Source: Roseofilum reptotaenium CS-1145 | Lineage (GTDB): Bacteria > Cyanobacteriota > Cyanobacteriia > Cyanobacteriales > Desertifilaceae | Assembly (NCBI RefSeq): GCF_028330985.1 | Contig: NZ_JAQMUE010000054.1 | Span: forward strand, 1-62,473 | Direction of reading: 5' to 3' | DNA: 62,473 nt | Shown here: positions 44,078-53,338 of the stretch, piece by piece | Layout of the letters: each line of letters starts with the position of its first letter | Numbering within the stretch: the first letter of the stretch is position 1 | Program-made: the position numbers and the translations under genes | Notes under the pieces: generated by a model | Seen by the model: the letters and a program-made list of their open reading frames with translations, nothing else | What the model was told of the DNA's origin: nothing | Databases searched by the model: none

Positions 44078-46681
44078 TCAAACAGAGACTTGTACTTTCT
44101 GTTGTACCTGGAGAGATTGCTGAACCTGAACAAAAGCCTCATAAATCGCAACTTCTGATTGCACAGCTTCAAAGCTCACTACTAAACAATAAGGTACAGT
44201 CGCATCTTCATTCTTATTCCAACCTTGATGTCCAACTACAGCAATACAGAATCCCTCACGTAAGTCATAAGACTTCACTCTTGCCCAGTCTTTCTGAATC
44301 GTTCCATTACTTCTTGATATTTCCTTAACTATACCATCAATTCCTTTCGGTCTCTTCTTTCCCTGAGAATCAGGTTTGAATTGCTTTCTTCCTAGTGTCC
44401 ACTGAAATCCATCTGTACCTTTTTCTGAATCCTCACTAGCTTTATATTCTTTAAGAATTTTTGCAAGAAACCCATCTGGATCTTCTCCTCGGTTACTACA
44501 TCTCCAATCTAACCAAGTCGATAAATACTTGCGACGATGCCGACGAGTTCGACGAGGTTCAGCCACATAAGACAAAGTGATCTCAACCAGAAAATCAAAG
44601 TCTTCATCCGGTCTTAGAAACATCTCTGGAATCTGAACTTGATAAACTCTAACTCCTCCAGCGCTAATCCTCTCATTCCCTTGAGTGATTAATGTTATAC
44701 GATTGGGAGTATTCTCTAGAGCGCGATCGAGATTAGGGATACCGTAACCCATTGTCCGAATGCCTTGATAGAGTTTTTCTTTTGATTCATTTGTCCAGTC
44801 CGGTAAACGTGCTGATTGAACAATTAACGCACGATAAAGTAAAGCACTCTCTTGAGGAAATTCTGCGGCGAGAGTAGCAGCAATGTGAGAGACTTTTGGC
44901 ACTGCAAATGAAGTCCCCACAGCATCAGAACTGACAGGTCTTCCTCCATTACGAGTTGAGCGTACTAGCTCAGGACAAATATCTTCTGGTGTCGAAAAAT
45001 TTGGTGAATTTTCTGAGTCAGTAACATAATCTCCACCGTATTCAACAACTTCAGGTTGAATCGTATCCCAAATTCCTAACCCAGTACAAGAGAAAGCAGA
45101 AGGATGATCTTTTTCTGCCATGGACTGCAAATTAGAATCTTTATAAGTTACATGAGAAACTGAACCAACAGTTAAAGCCTGTAAACTTTGAGCAGGATTA
45201 GCAATTCTTGCAGATTTTTCCAATAAATAATCTGGGTAATATTGTCCATTTTGAAGATGATAATCAATAGATGGTCGGGTTATAAAGTCTGTTTTAGAAT
45301 TTAGGTTGCCTGCTGCTACTATAAATAGAATATCTCCTTGTTTCTCCCAAGTCAGTTTATCTATTGTTGCTGCCCAAGCAGACATAGATTGTGTTCTGCA
45401 AGGACGAATCGCGGCAATAGAGTGATTAAAAATTCTAGTGCTGAACCGATCGTAATAGTATGCAACAATTTCTTCTAAAACTTTCGGAGGAAATAGATCT
45501 CTAGGTAACTGGTTATCCCGATCGAGAATTCTGGCATTTTGAAGCCAGCATATGGCTTGTTGGTAATCCATTGTAGGTATTCCACGAGGATAAAGAATTG
45601 CACCAGCAACTCTCGTTCCATGTCCACCATATTGAACATAATCAACGGTTGTATCCAATTCTCTAGGAACCCATGACTTGGAATGATGGGAATTAATGGC
45701 AGCTTTTAGTAGAGGATGGCGTTCTTGAATACCACTATCAATCACACAGACTTTAGGTGCATTTTGATCGGGTGCTTCTAGAGTAAATACTTTTGGATCG
45801 GATTCAGAATTACTAGATATTACTGGAGGAAAACTCGGTTCATCATGTTCAGTAACATCAAAAATATAGGGGAAATTGAGTACAAGATCTTTTAATCCTT
45901 TTCCACTAATTCTTATTCGGCAGGAAAAACCGTCTGGAAATAATATTGTATCTAATCTCTCTCCATGGTAATGACTAATAAATGAATCAAGTTTTTCTCC
46001 GCGATCCCACTGTAAATCATCGAACAAGAGTTCAGATAAATGGTTCTTTTCTAGCCACTTTATTTCCCTTTTATTAAAGTCTTCATCACTTTCATCTTGT
46101 TTTCGATTTGGATACCTTAAATATTGCTCTTTAACATGGATACAAGAAATACCCACATCTACAACATACTCTTGATACTCCCTAATATTCTCCCACTCAG
46201 CTTGAAGACTATCAGAAAGAATATATTCTGGACGTTTAGTTCCCTCTAATATATCCCAAATTTCTGGAACTTTGCCGCCACCTCTCTTAGCGTCAAGAAA
46301 ATTCTCGATCTTTTTCCTCAGTTCTGATAACTCTGTATCTGCTGATGCACCAATGATATATCCTTGCTCTAAGTCAGCAACTACTTCAATACCAAAGCTT
46401 TTGAGATCTTCAGCATTAAAACTATCAGGATCGACTTCTAAGATAAAGGAAACTGCGTCTGGTAGTTTGGGTTTGCCCTCTTGCTCACGTTTCTTCTGCT
46501 CTTCTTGCCAATGGGTTGTGATGAAATCAATCGAAGATTTTAGCTTTCTACCATGTCCTCCAGCATTACCTTTATTTCTCAACGTAATATCAGATTTTTT
46601 GCCTCCACCAGAAAGCTTCGCCTTTCCTTCTCGGACTAGACGTAGTGAAAGATGAGGATATTGCTTTGGTCGATCAGACAT
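44078..46681 (-). CDS. ietS: Subtilisin-like serine protease (IetS-like)
   Basis: 867 residues. The subtilase triad is D315 (VCVIDSGIQERHP), H354 (YGGHGTRVAGA) and S591 (AVGTSFAVPKVSH), and the oxyanion Asn sits in FIVAAGNLNS. There is no signal peptide, so it is cytosolic. About 300 residues before the protease and 200 after it are family-specific. It follows and overlaps by 8 bases an AAA ATPase. That pair is the arrangement of IetA/IetS, first known from Agrobacterium plasmid exclusion and later reported as an anti-phage system. It is convergent with the STAND-WD40 gene, 23 bases apart. Confidence 0.8.
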   Translation of the reverse strand: MSDRPKQYPHLSLRLVREGKAKLSGGGKKSDITLRNKGNAGGHGRKLKSSIDFITTHWQEEQKKREQEGKPKLPDAVSFILEVDPDSFNAEDLKSFGIEVVADLEQGYIIGASADTELSELRKKIENFLDAKRGGGKVPEIWDILEGTKRPEYILSDSLQAEWENIREYQEYVVDVGISCIHVKEQYLRYPNRKQDESDEDFNKREIKWLEKNHLSELLFDDLQWDRGEKLDSFISHYHGERLDTILFPDGFSCRIRISGKGLKDLVLNFPYIFDVTEHDEPSFPPVISSNSESDPKVFTLEAPDQNAPKVCVIDSGIQERHPLLKAAINSHHSKSWVPRELDTTVDYVQYGGHGTRVAGAILYPRGIPTMDYQQAICWLQNARILDRDNQLPRDLFPPKVLEEIVAYYYDRFSTRIFNHSIAAIRPCRTQSMSAWAATIDKLTWEKQGDILFIVAAGNLNSKTDFITRPSIDYHLQNGQYYPDYLLEKSARIANPAQSLQALTVGSVSHVTYKDSNLQSMAEKDHPSAFSCTGLGIWDTIQPEVVEYGGDYVTDSENSPNFSTPEDICPELVRSTRNGGRPVSSDAVGTSFAVPKVSHIAATLAAEFPQESALLYRALIVQSARLPDWTNESKEKLYQGIRTMGYGIPNLDRALENTPNRITLITQGNERISAGGVRVYQVQIPEMFLRPDEDFDFLVEITLSYVAEPRRTRRHRRKYLSTWLDWRCSNRGEDPDGFLAKILKEYKASEDSEKGTDGFQWTLGRKQFKPDSQGKKRPKGIDGIVKEISRSNGTIQKDWARVKSYDLREGFCIAVVGHQGWNKNEDATVPYCLVVSFEAVQSEVAIYEAFVQVQQSLQVQQKVQVSV

Positions 46682-47717
46682 GAGAAACTAAAATCTCTTG
46701 AATTGACTCTTCTAGATGTTCTTGAATAACTAGCTCTTCTCGATCTAAGATGGCTCGTTTAGCTGCATTTTGTCCCACCTTCACAACTTGGGCAGCTGAA
46801 AAGTCGCTCATTTTTTGTACAACTGAACTCCAATTAATCGAACCTAGCGATACTGAGTAAAGCGTTTGTTTAAGGATGGCTTCAATTTCTAACTCCGTTG
46901 GTTTAGGAACTTCAATTACATCATCGAATCGCCGCCATACCGCTTCATCCAAAAATTTAGTTAGATTAGTTGCAGCGACCAGTAAGCCATTGGAGGCTTC
47001 ATACTCATCAAGTAACTGAAGGAAGGTATTAACCACTCGCTTAATCTCCCCAACATCCTGGCTATCTTCACGAGATTTAGCCAGTGCATCGCACTCATCG
47101 ATAAATAGCAAGCAAGGAGACGCAGCAGTAATTTCAAATACCTCACGTAAGCTAGTGGCTGTTTCTCCTAAGTAGGAAGAGACCATGGCATCAAAGCGTA
47201 CTTTAACCAATGTTAACCCAGTGTTCCAAGCAATACGCTCGGCTCCCATAGTTTTACCACAGCCTGGCGAGCCATAAAGTAAAATTTTTTGACGATAGCG
47301 CAAACCATGATGAGCCAAACGCTCGCGAGCAGCATATTCCCTTTCAATTCGGCGAAACCGATTTTCTACAATCTCTGAAAGGATCATATGATGTCGCAGT
47401 GCTTCACGAGCTATTGTGACAATAAATGGATGGTTAAATCGGTGTTTACTCGATAATCGGGTCAGCGATCGCAGATTCTGTTGTTTCAAGGGCACATAGT
47501 CTGAGGTTGTAGGAATTTCCCGATGAACATCTGTCGATGAATTTTTGGGTTTAGAAGGAGGAGGGCCTTTTTGGATAATACTTTCTAACTGTTCAGCAAG
47601 TCTTGTGTGGCCTAGTTTTCGCTCTTCTTCAACGATAATCGACAGCATACTCTGTGTCGCCTGTGAATCTTCACTGGCAACAGCACGAAATAAACGTTTT
47701 AGCACTTCTCCCTTCAT
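46674..47717 (-). CDS. ietA: AAA ATPase (IetA-like)
   Basis: 347 residues from the ATG at 47717; a GTG five codons earlier is also in frame. The helical N-terminus, VLKRLFRAVASEDSQATQSM and HTRLAEQLESII, is followed by a classical AAA domain. Walker A is LLYGSPGCGKTMGAERIA (K155), Walker B LLFIDECDALAKSR, and sensor 1 is in LLVAATNL. The arginine finger sits in WRRFDDVIEVP. In IetAS-type systems the ATPase is thought to control the subtilase; the mechanism is unresolved. It overlaps the protease gene by 8 bases. Confidence 0.8.
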   Translation of the reverse strand: MKGEVLKRLFRAVASEDSQATQSMLSIIVEEERKLGHTRLAEQLESIIQKGPPPSKPKNSSTDVHREIPTTSDYVPLKQQNLRSLTRLSSKHRFNHPFIVTIAREALRHHMILSEIVENRFRRIEREYAARERLAHHGLRYRQKILLYGSPGCGKTMGAERIAWNTGLTLVKVRFDAMVSSYLGETATSLREVFEITAASPCLLFIDECDALAKSREDSQDVGEIKRVVNTFLQLLDEYEASNGLLVAATNLTKFLDEAVWRRFDDVIEVPKPTELEIEAILKQTLYSVSLGSINWSSVVQKMSDFSAAQVVKVGQNAAKRAILDREELVIQEHLEESIQEILVSHV

Positions 47718-47878
47718 TGTGTGCTGGGTCACCCAAAACCGTTGGCTTCAGTCCTACAATACCGACGCTCTGCTCAAATGTTAAGAAAATTTCACAAAAA
47801 GAGAACTTTCTGGTTTAGTCTTAACGTAGTTCCGTCAGATGTCGTGGAATTGATTTTTTATTCAATTATAGCTTGATT

Positions 47879-47962
47879 TACGTGAGTTTGGGATAAGCTG
47901 AAACCCTAATACTGTTGTTATACGATAGGATTATCTCTTTCCTTCGTGTCCCCCATTCTTCT
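47879..47962. repeat. Repeat related to the element at 26121-26225
   Basis: ACGTGAGTTTGGGATAAGCT, then GAAACCCTAATACTGTT, parallels the left half of the 26121 element over about 80 bases with scattered differences. It lies directly upstream of the ietA-like gene and the divergent Uma2 gene. No right-hand end was found here. Confidence 0.55.
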
Positions 47963-47965
47963 ATC

Positions 47966-48724
47966 ATGGTTTCAGTTCATCCCCAAATTGAGTATCCAGA
48001 AAGCGACGGGTTACCCTTGGCTGATAATACGATTCAGTTTCGCTACATTACCACCATTCAAGGCGGTCTAGATGCTCTGTATGCTAATGACCCCAATGTG
48101 TTTATTGCTGGAGATTTGTTCTGGTATCCCGTAGAAGGAGATAAGAAAATTCGCGTGGCTCCGGATGTGATGGTGGCATTCGGGAGACCCAAAGGCGATC
48201 GCGGTTCCTATCGACAATGGCAAGAAGATAACATTGCTCCTCAAGTGGTATTTGAAATAGCATTGCCGAGTAACACAATCAAAGAGTTAGAAGAGGAAAA
48301 GCTTGATTTTTATAACCGTTACGGAGTTAGAGAATATTATCTGTTTGACCGAGAGCGACGCAAGCTCAAAGGATGGATGCGTCAAGGACAGGGTACGTTG
48401 CTCCCCATTGCCAGTATGAAAAATTGGGTCAGTCCTCTATTAAACGTGCGATTTGTACTAACAGAAGGGGCAGAATTGGAACTGTATAGTCCTACGGGTG
48501 AGCAGTTTGCCACCTATGTGGAGGCGATCGCCCAAGTGCAACAAGAACGCGATCGCTCCCAGGAAATGTTCGAGCAACTGCAACGAGAACGGGGCAGAAG
48601 TCAACAATTAGAACAAGCCCAGCGTCAGGCGATCGCCCCATTAGCAGCAATGGGACTAGATGCAGAGGCGATCGCCAAAATCTTATCCTTATCGGTAGAG
48701 ACTGTGCAGGATTATCTGCCATAA
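47966..48724 (+). CDS. Uma2/DUF820 family nuclease-fold protein
   Basis: 252 residues from the ATG at 47966. RVAPDVMVAFGRPKGDRGSY, VVFEIALPSNTIKELEEEKL and RYGVREYYLFDRERRKLKGW are the PD-(D/E)XK-like motifs of Uma2, a family heavily expanded in cyanobacteria. The C-terminal 60 residues form a coiled coil that ends in an AIAKILSLSVETVQDYL helix pair. Nuclease activity is inferred from the fold; no substrate is known. It diverges from the ietAS pair. Confidence 0.85.
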   Translation: MVSVHPQIEYPESDGLPLADNTIQFRYITTIQGGLDALYANDPNVFIAGDLFWYPVEGDKKIRVAPDVMVAFGRPKGDRGSYRQWQEDNIAPQVVFEIALPSNTIKELEEEKLDFYNRYGVREYYLFDRERRKLKGWMRQGQGTLLPIASMKNWVSPLLNVRFVLTEGAELELYSPTGEQFATYVEAIAQVQQERDRSQEMFEQLQRERGRSQQLEQAQRQAIAPLAAMGLDAEAIAKILSLSVETVQDYLP

Positions 48725-48736
48725 AAAACGCTAGAT

Positions 48737-49681
48737 TCAAGCCATTTTCACATCGGAAAATGTGGGAGCTAACGCTTTAGAAAGTCTTGCCAGCCAATCG
48801 GTTCCTTCTCCTTCAATCCAAGGATATTCTAGGATAAAATTTTCCCAATCTAAATCGTAGCTTGATACGGATGGGAACACCCTCGCTTGCCAATCAATTG
48901 CTTCATACTGGGCAAAGTCTTGCCAGTCTGGACTTGATTGCAATACCTGATGCAGAAGATCGAAGGGTAATTCGATTCGTTCGGCTAATAAAACGGCATC
49001 ATACAAGTCTTTACCTTGGGGATAGCGGTCAGTTTCTAACCACAGTAACTTCCAAGCTAAGGACAGTTCTGGACTTGCTGACCAAATTAAAGCATTATCG
49101 CCTTCAATCAAGGACATAGAGGTTTGGATCGGCTCATCTAAAAGCGTTTCCCGAAACGTCACATCGATTTGTACCACTCCCCCTGGCAAATTCTCGGCTT
49201 GCCAAGGAAACACAATTCGTCGTCCTTCTGCCCGTTCGTAAGTCCAAATTTCATCCCGACGAATTTGGTCAACTTGGATAGTTACCGATCCAACTTCAGG
49301 ATTGTCTGAAACCATTTGAATTAAATCGTCAAATAAACCTTTGGCAACGGGATGATCGGGACTAATATTATCCGGTCTAAATACAAAATCCATATCTCCC
49401 GGTTCCCTGGCTTCATCTCCTAGCCGAGCTTTGAGCAAAAGACTACCGCGCAACACTAAATGTTGATTCCATGACGAACGACTGATCCAAACTAACAGAT
49501 GATTCATTACTTCTCGACGTGCTTTGAACCACTGGTTTTTCAGGTGTGAATCTGCAAAAATGGGGTCACCTAAACGGAAAGCATTCATGAAGTGTGCTAA
49601 TGCTGGCTCAAATACTTTGGCCTGTGTCAGGTTTGCATCGGTTTCTGTGTTTGTAGGATAGGTATTGGGGTAACCGTTCAT
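48737..49681 (-). CDS. Nucleotidyltransferase, AbiEii/DUF1814-like
   Basis: 314 residues from the ATG at 49681, preceded by TTTGGAGATATT; an in-frame upstream Met at 49768 would overlap the previous gene. LVLRGSLLLKARLGDEAREP then GDMDFVFRP is the GS...DxDF core of AbiEii-type nucleotidyltransferases, and SLAWKLLWLETDRYPQGKDL with YDAVLLAE is the downstream Lys/Asp block. Related toxins add nucleotides to tRNA ends. The usual AbiEi antitoxin is not present; instead a 207-residue partner precedes it by 25 bases. Confidence 0.75.
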   Translation of the reverse strand: MNGYPNTYPTNTETDANLTQAKVFEPALAHFMNAFRLGDPIFADSHLKNQWFKARREVMNHLLVWISRSSWNQHLVLRGSLLLKARLGDEAREPGDMDFVFRPDNISPDHPVAKGLFDDLIQMVSDNPEVGSVTIQVDQIRRDEIWTYERAEGRRIVFPWQAENLPGGVVQIDVTFRETLLDEPIQTSMSLIEGDNALIWSASPELSLAWKLLWLETDRYPQGKDLYDAVLLAERIELPFDLLHQVLQSSPDWQDFAQYEAIDWQARVFPSVSSYDLDWENFILEYPWIEGEGTDWLARLSKALAPTFSDVKMA

Positions 49682-49706
49682 AATATCTCCAAAGGAATTA
49701 CAAAAT

Positions 49707-50330
49707 TCAGTGAATCCAATCGCGATCGAGTTCAAAATTGCTATCGTAGACGACAAATTCCTGTTCAATGTCGATGATGGGGGTGTTGAGAGCGGCGATC
49801 GCCTGCAACAGGTGCTTCAGTTGTTTCTGTGCTTCCCGACGACCTACTCCTGAACACCGTTGAGTAACAAATCGCTCCTGAGACTCATCCTGACACGTCT
49901 TTAATGCATTGCGTGAAAGATGGGCACAATGGGGTTCAACTGTTTTTCTCAATGGACTCAGAGACGTTAGCGGTGGGACTAATACTTTAATGTGATGTTC
50001 AAAATAGCGATCAGCAGTATGATCCATTGCTTCATTTTTATCCTGGGGAATACCCGGATGATCGGCAGCCACCTCCGTTTTAATGCGAACAACAGAAAAT
50101 CCCTCTGCTTGTAGCACCTGGCACAGCTCTTTTACCCGCTCCAGTTCATCCGTCAAACGTCCCTCACCCCATCGGGTTAACATGGGTTGGGATGGGGTAA
50201 CTCCTCGATCTAAAAGGATGTGAAGACATTTGAGAGTGCGATCGGCACTCCATTGGCGAAGTTTTTCGACCTCATCTAAGTTCTTCACGCTAACGGTAAT
50301 ATGAGTTTCAAATGGCCCAGTAAACTGCAT
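49707..50330 (-). CDS. Conserved partner of the nucleotidyltransferase
   Basis: 207 residues. FETHITVSVKNLDEVEKLRQ and VVRIKTEVAADHPGIPQDKN with HHIKVLVPPL form alternating strands and helices, suggesting an RNA-ligase/2H-like or ferredoxin-like fold, but I do not recognise it with certainty. The repeated THITVSV / EHHIKVLV pair could indicate a duplicated domain. It ends 25 bases before the nucleotidyltransferase start on the same strand, so the two are probably co-expressed. Antitoxin function is a guess. Confidence 0.6.
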   Translation of the reverse strand: MQFTGPFETHITVSVKNLDEVEKLRQWSADRTLKCLHILLDRGVTPSQPMLTRWGEGRLTDELERVKELCQVLQAEGFSVVRIKTEVAADHPGIPQDKNEAMDHTADRYFEHHIKVLVPPLTSLSPLRKTVEPHCAHLSRNALKTCQDESQERFVTQRCSGVGRREAQKQLKHLLQAIAALNTPIIDIEQEFVVYDSNFELDRDWIH

Positions 50331-50541
50331 GAATAGTGAGTCGTCGATCGTTTTGTCAGTGAGAACTGAAAGTCTCGATCTTAATTGTAGTATAAAACCC
50401 AGGATTTACATTACATTTATAATACATTCTCGATCGCCCCAGAATTGCTCCCTAAAATGCTTCAGAAAATCTGTAGGTTCAGCCGAACCGATGCTCTGTT
50501 GCAAAAGTTGCAGTAAAATCAACTAGAAGTTATGCTCATGA

Positions 50542-50790
50542 ATGACAAACATGAAATGGTTTTTTCAAAAACAGCCAGCTAACGACATTGCACTGAAGTG
50601 TGACGATCTCCATTGTCAGATGTGTGCTGATACGGTAAAACAGGCTTTGCAAAAGGTTAATGGTGTTGTAAGAGTAAAAGTAAATGTCGGCAAAAAGGAG
50701 ATCGCTGTTTCCATTGATGAAAAAGCAAATATAACCAGTGATATGCTGATCAATGCTCTCAAACCCACTGGCTATATAGCAACGACCTAA
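50542..50790 (+). CDS. Small heavy-metal-associated (HMA) domain protein
   Basis: 82 residues. ALKCDDLHCQMCADTVKQAL contains the metal-binding HCxxC of HMA chaperone domains, followed by VNGVVRVKVNVGKKEIAVSI and the C-terminal ALKPTGYIA. It likely carries a soft metal such as copper. No transporter gene lies nearby. A second ATG three codons in is an alternative start. About 210 bases upstream hold no recognisable gene. Confidence 0.75.
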   Translation: MTNMKWFFQKQPANDIALKCDDLHCQMCADTVKQALQKVNGVVRVKVNVGKKEIAVSIDEKANITSDMLINALKPTGYIATT

Positions 50791-50935
50791 TACTCCTCAC
50801 AAAATTTGCATCTTCATTCGATCTCTCATAACTCTAGCTACTTTATACGACTTTCTTTTGAAGGTATCGTATTTCTGCTCTGTGCGATCGCCAGATTATC
50901 TATCCCGTTTTTCAGAATATTAAGGAAGAAATTAC

Positions 50936-51121
50936 ATGGCAGAATTCTATTGGCAAAAACTGGACTGTAAGAATCAACCAACAGGGGGACTTGGTGCATG
51001 GCGTGCAAAAGTCCCTGGTGGTTGGATAATAGCTATTCGTTGTGGTGGTAGCGAAGGTGGCGGAGTCACTTTTTATCCCGATCCTAATCATCAATGGAAT
51101 GGTGGAACCTTACCCTTTTGA
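50936..51121 (+). CDS. Small conserved hypothetical protein
   Basis: 61 residues. MAEFYWQKLDCKNQPTG, KVPGGWIIAIRCGG and VTFYPDPNHQW look like a small beta-rich domain. A good AAGGAAGAAAT lies before the ATG. No family with known function is recognised. Confidence 0.5.
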   Translation: MAEFYWQKLDCKNQPTGGLGAWRAKVPGGWIIAIRCGGSEGGGVTFYPDPNHQWNGGTLPF

Positions 51122-51147
51122 CATACTCTCCGACCTAACAGAGCGGC

Positions 51148-51855
51148 TCAACTCAAATCAATTGTTAACCGCTCTACAAACCTGGCATGTTCCTCCGAAG
51201 TGATACCCTGTTGCAAAACTTGCAATACCTCCATCATTTGATTATTTCTCAGGGCATCGACGGCTAACCATAACCCTGGGAACACTTTGGAGCGAATAAT
51301 GTTTTGTTTATCGGCGACGAGGGGTTGATACTCTCCTGCGACTAAATGAAACCAGTCTAAACGCTGTTCAAAAGATTGCCAAACCAAATATTCTGCCACT
51401 CCATTGCGGCGATAGACTTGCTGTTTATTGCCTAAGTCGATCGCCGCACTACTAGCGGCAATTTCCACCACTAATTCCGGTACACCTTCTAAATAGCCAT
51501 CTTCGGTTACTCTTACACCTCCCCCGACTTGGCGATCGCGCATGAGGACAATATCCGGTTGCACATCATTATCCAAGTCTAAGCGCACAGTGGGTTCAAT
51601 GCCCGATAATGTCCCTGGAGTAAATGCCGCATAAGTTTCTAAACAAGTTGCTAAACGGCTATGAGGTTGAGCATGATATGGAAAGCGTAGAGGAGAAGCC
51701 ACGTAAACAATTCCTTCAATGAGTTCTGCTTTGCGAATATGGGGAGCCGCAGCATAGCGGCGCTCGAATTCTGGGCGCGAGAGGCGATCGCCACTTTCGA
51801 GCCAAGGGATAGAAGTCTCAGGTTTAGGAGATTGGCGGAACAAATCAGTCGTCAT
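51148..51855 (-). CDS. Uma2/DUF820 family nuclease-fold protein
   Basis: 235 residues. LIEGIVYVASPLRFPYHA, VQPDIVLMRDRQ, PELVVEIAASSAAIDLGNKQ and VYRRNGVAEYLVWQ follow the complete Uma2 pattern, with the Asp, Glu and Lys of a PD-(D/E)XK-type site. It is more canonical than the copy at 47966-48724 and shares little with it beyond the motifs. The start is an ATG at 51855. Divergent in sequence, it is apparently monocistronic. Confidence 0.87.
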   Translation of the reverse strand: MTTDLFRQSPKPETSIPWLESGDRLSRPEFERRYAAAPHIRKAELIEGIVYVASPLRFPYHAQPHSRLATCLETYAAFTPGTLSGIEPTVRLDLDNDVQPDIVLMRDRQVGGGVRVTEDGYLEGVPELVVEIAASSAAIDLGNKQQVYRRNGVAEYLVWQSFEQRLDWFHLVAGEYQPLVADKQNIIRSKVFPGLWLAVDALRNNQMMEVLQVLQQGITSEEHARFVERLTIDLS

Positions 51856-51904
51856 CTGAGTGTCCTGAATTTTATTGTTTTAATTATAGTAGTAGCAGAT
51901 CGGA

Positions 51905-53245
51905 TTAGGGTTGTTCGAGACTTTGCCAGAGGTTACCGAGGATATAGGTGGCTTCAATCGTGCGATCGTCTCCTAAAATCATTAAAGTAAATAGTTGATC
52001 CACTAATTCAGATAGATTTTCGGGCGGAATTTGGTTCTGATTGCGTAATTTCATTAAGGGTGTTGGGGCAGGATTAATGATGATAAAATCCGCTTCTTTC
52101 CCCGGTTCAAAATTGCCGATTTTATCCTCTAAATGCAAGGCTTTCGCTGCACCTAATGTAGATAGGTAAAAGGCTTGGAAGGGGGAAAGAGCTTGTCCTT
52201 GCAGTTGCATCACTTTATAGGCATCTCCCATGGTTTTGAGCAGTGAAAAGCTGGTTCCTGCGCCGACATCGGTGGCTAACCCAACGGGAATGGGAGGGGA
52301 TTGGATTTGGGTTTGGTTTAAATTAAATAATCCGCTACCGAGGAATAAGTTAGAAGTGGGACAAAAAGCGATCGCGCTCTGACGCTCACTTAAGCGTTGC
52401 AATTCAGAGTCACTCAGGTGGATACCATGAGCGAAAATCGATCGCTCTGTGACTAATCCGAATTCTTCATAAACATTGAGGTAATCGGATGCTTGTGGAA
52501 AAAGTTCCTTAATCCAGGCAATTTCTTTAATATTTTCAGATAAGTGGGTATGGATATAAAGGTCTGGATATTCACTAAAACTGCCGGCTAGCTCTAATTC
52601 TTCTGGGGTTGAAGTAGGAGCAAAGCGGGGTGTTACAGCATAAAGCAATCTATCCTGATGATGCCATTTTTGGATTAAAGTTTGGGTTTGTTCATAGGCA
52701 GTTTGTGGCGTATTAACTAAAAAGTCGGGTGCATTTCGGCTCATGAGCATTTGTCCGGCAATGATTCGCATCTGTCGCTCTTTCGCCGCCGTAAATAACG
52801 CATCAACAGACTGAGGAAAAATAGTAGTTAAAATGACGGCTGTCGTTGTGCCATTGCGCAGCAGTTCATCCAGGAAAAAATTAGAGAGTGTTTGAGCATA
52901 GTCTGGATCTTGAAACTTTTTCTCTACAGGGAATACATATTTTTCTAACCATTCTAATAACTGCTCTCCATAGGAAGCGATCATTTCCGTTTGCGGACAG
53001 TGGAGATGGAGGTCAATAAAGCCGGGTAAAATCAGTTTTCCGGAATAGTCTGTGATGTGGAGATGGGGATATTGAGAGCGCAGAGTTGGGTAATCGCCAA
53101 CCGCTTTAATCTGACCTTGTTCTAAAATTAATAGACCATCAGGAAAATAGCGCACGCTTTCTGATTCCCGATAATGGAAAGGGTTATGGATAAAATCAGC
53201 GATCGCACCCCGGAAGGCTGAGTAAGTAGCAGAATTAGCAGACAT
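51905..53245 (-). CDS. guaD: Guanine deaminase
   Basis: 446 residues, amidohydrolase fold. GFIDLHLHCPQTEMI carries the HxH metal ligands, YIHTHLSENIKEI and FAHGIHLSDSEL the further His ligands, and GLATDVGAGTSFSL the metal-binding Asp region. It hydrolyses guanine to xanthine and ammonia. CPQTEMIASYGEQLLEWLEK is the family-specific stretch that separates it from other amidohydrolases. The start is an ATG at 53245. It is divergent from the aldo/keto reductase gene with 93 bases between. Confidence 0.92.
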   Translation of the reverse strand: MSANSATYSAFRGAIADFIHNPFHYRESESVRYFPDGLLILEQGQIKAVGDYPTLRSQYPHLHITDYSGKLILPGFIDLHLHCPQTEMIASYGEQLLEWLEKYVFPVEKKFQDPDYAQTLSNFFLDELLRNGTTTAVILTTIFPQSVDALFTAAKERQMRIIAGQMLMSRNAPDFLVNTPQTAYEQTQTLIQKWHHQDRLLYAVTPRFAPTSTPEELELAGSFSEYPDLYIHTHLSENIKEIAWIKELFPQASDYLNVYEEFGLVTERSIFAHGIHLSDSELQRLSERQSAIAFCPTSNLFLGSGLFNLNQTQIQSPPIPVGLATDVGAGTSFSLLKTMGDAYKVMQLQGQALSPFQAFYLSTLGAAKALHLEDKIGNFEPGKEADFIIINPAPTPLMKLRNQNQIPPENLSELVDQLFTLMILGDDRTIEATYILGNLWQSLEQP

Positions 53246-53338
53246 GGAGCAGATGATTTGCGGTAATTTTTCGGAGGTCTGTTGACTTGGGTCAGATTAT
53301 TCTAGTATATACAAGTATTGAGTCATAAAAATTTAGCC

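Noticed and set aside
44047-44328. 93-codon plus-strand frame after the STAND-WD40 gene
   Set aside because: It is antisense to the end of the subtilase gene and has no protein-like features.
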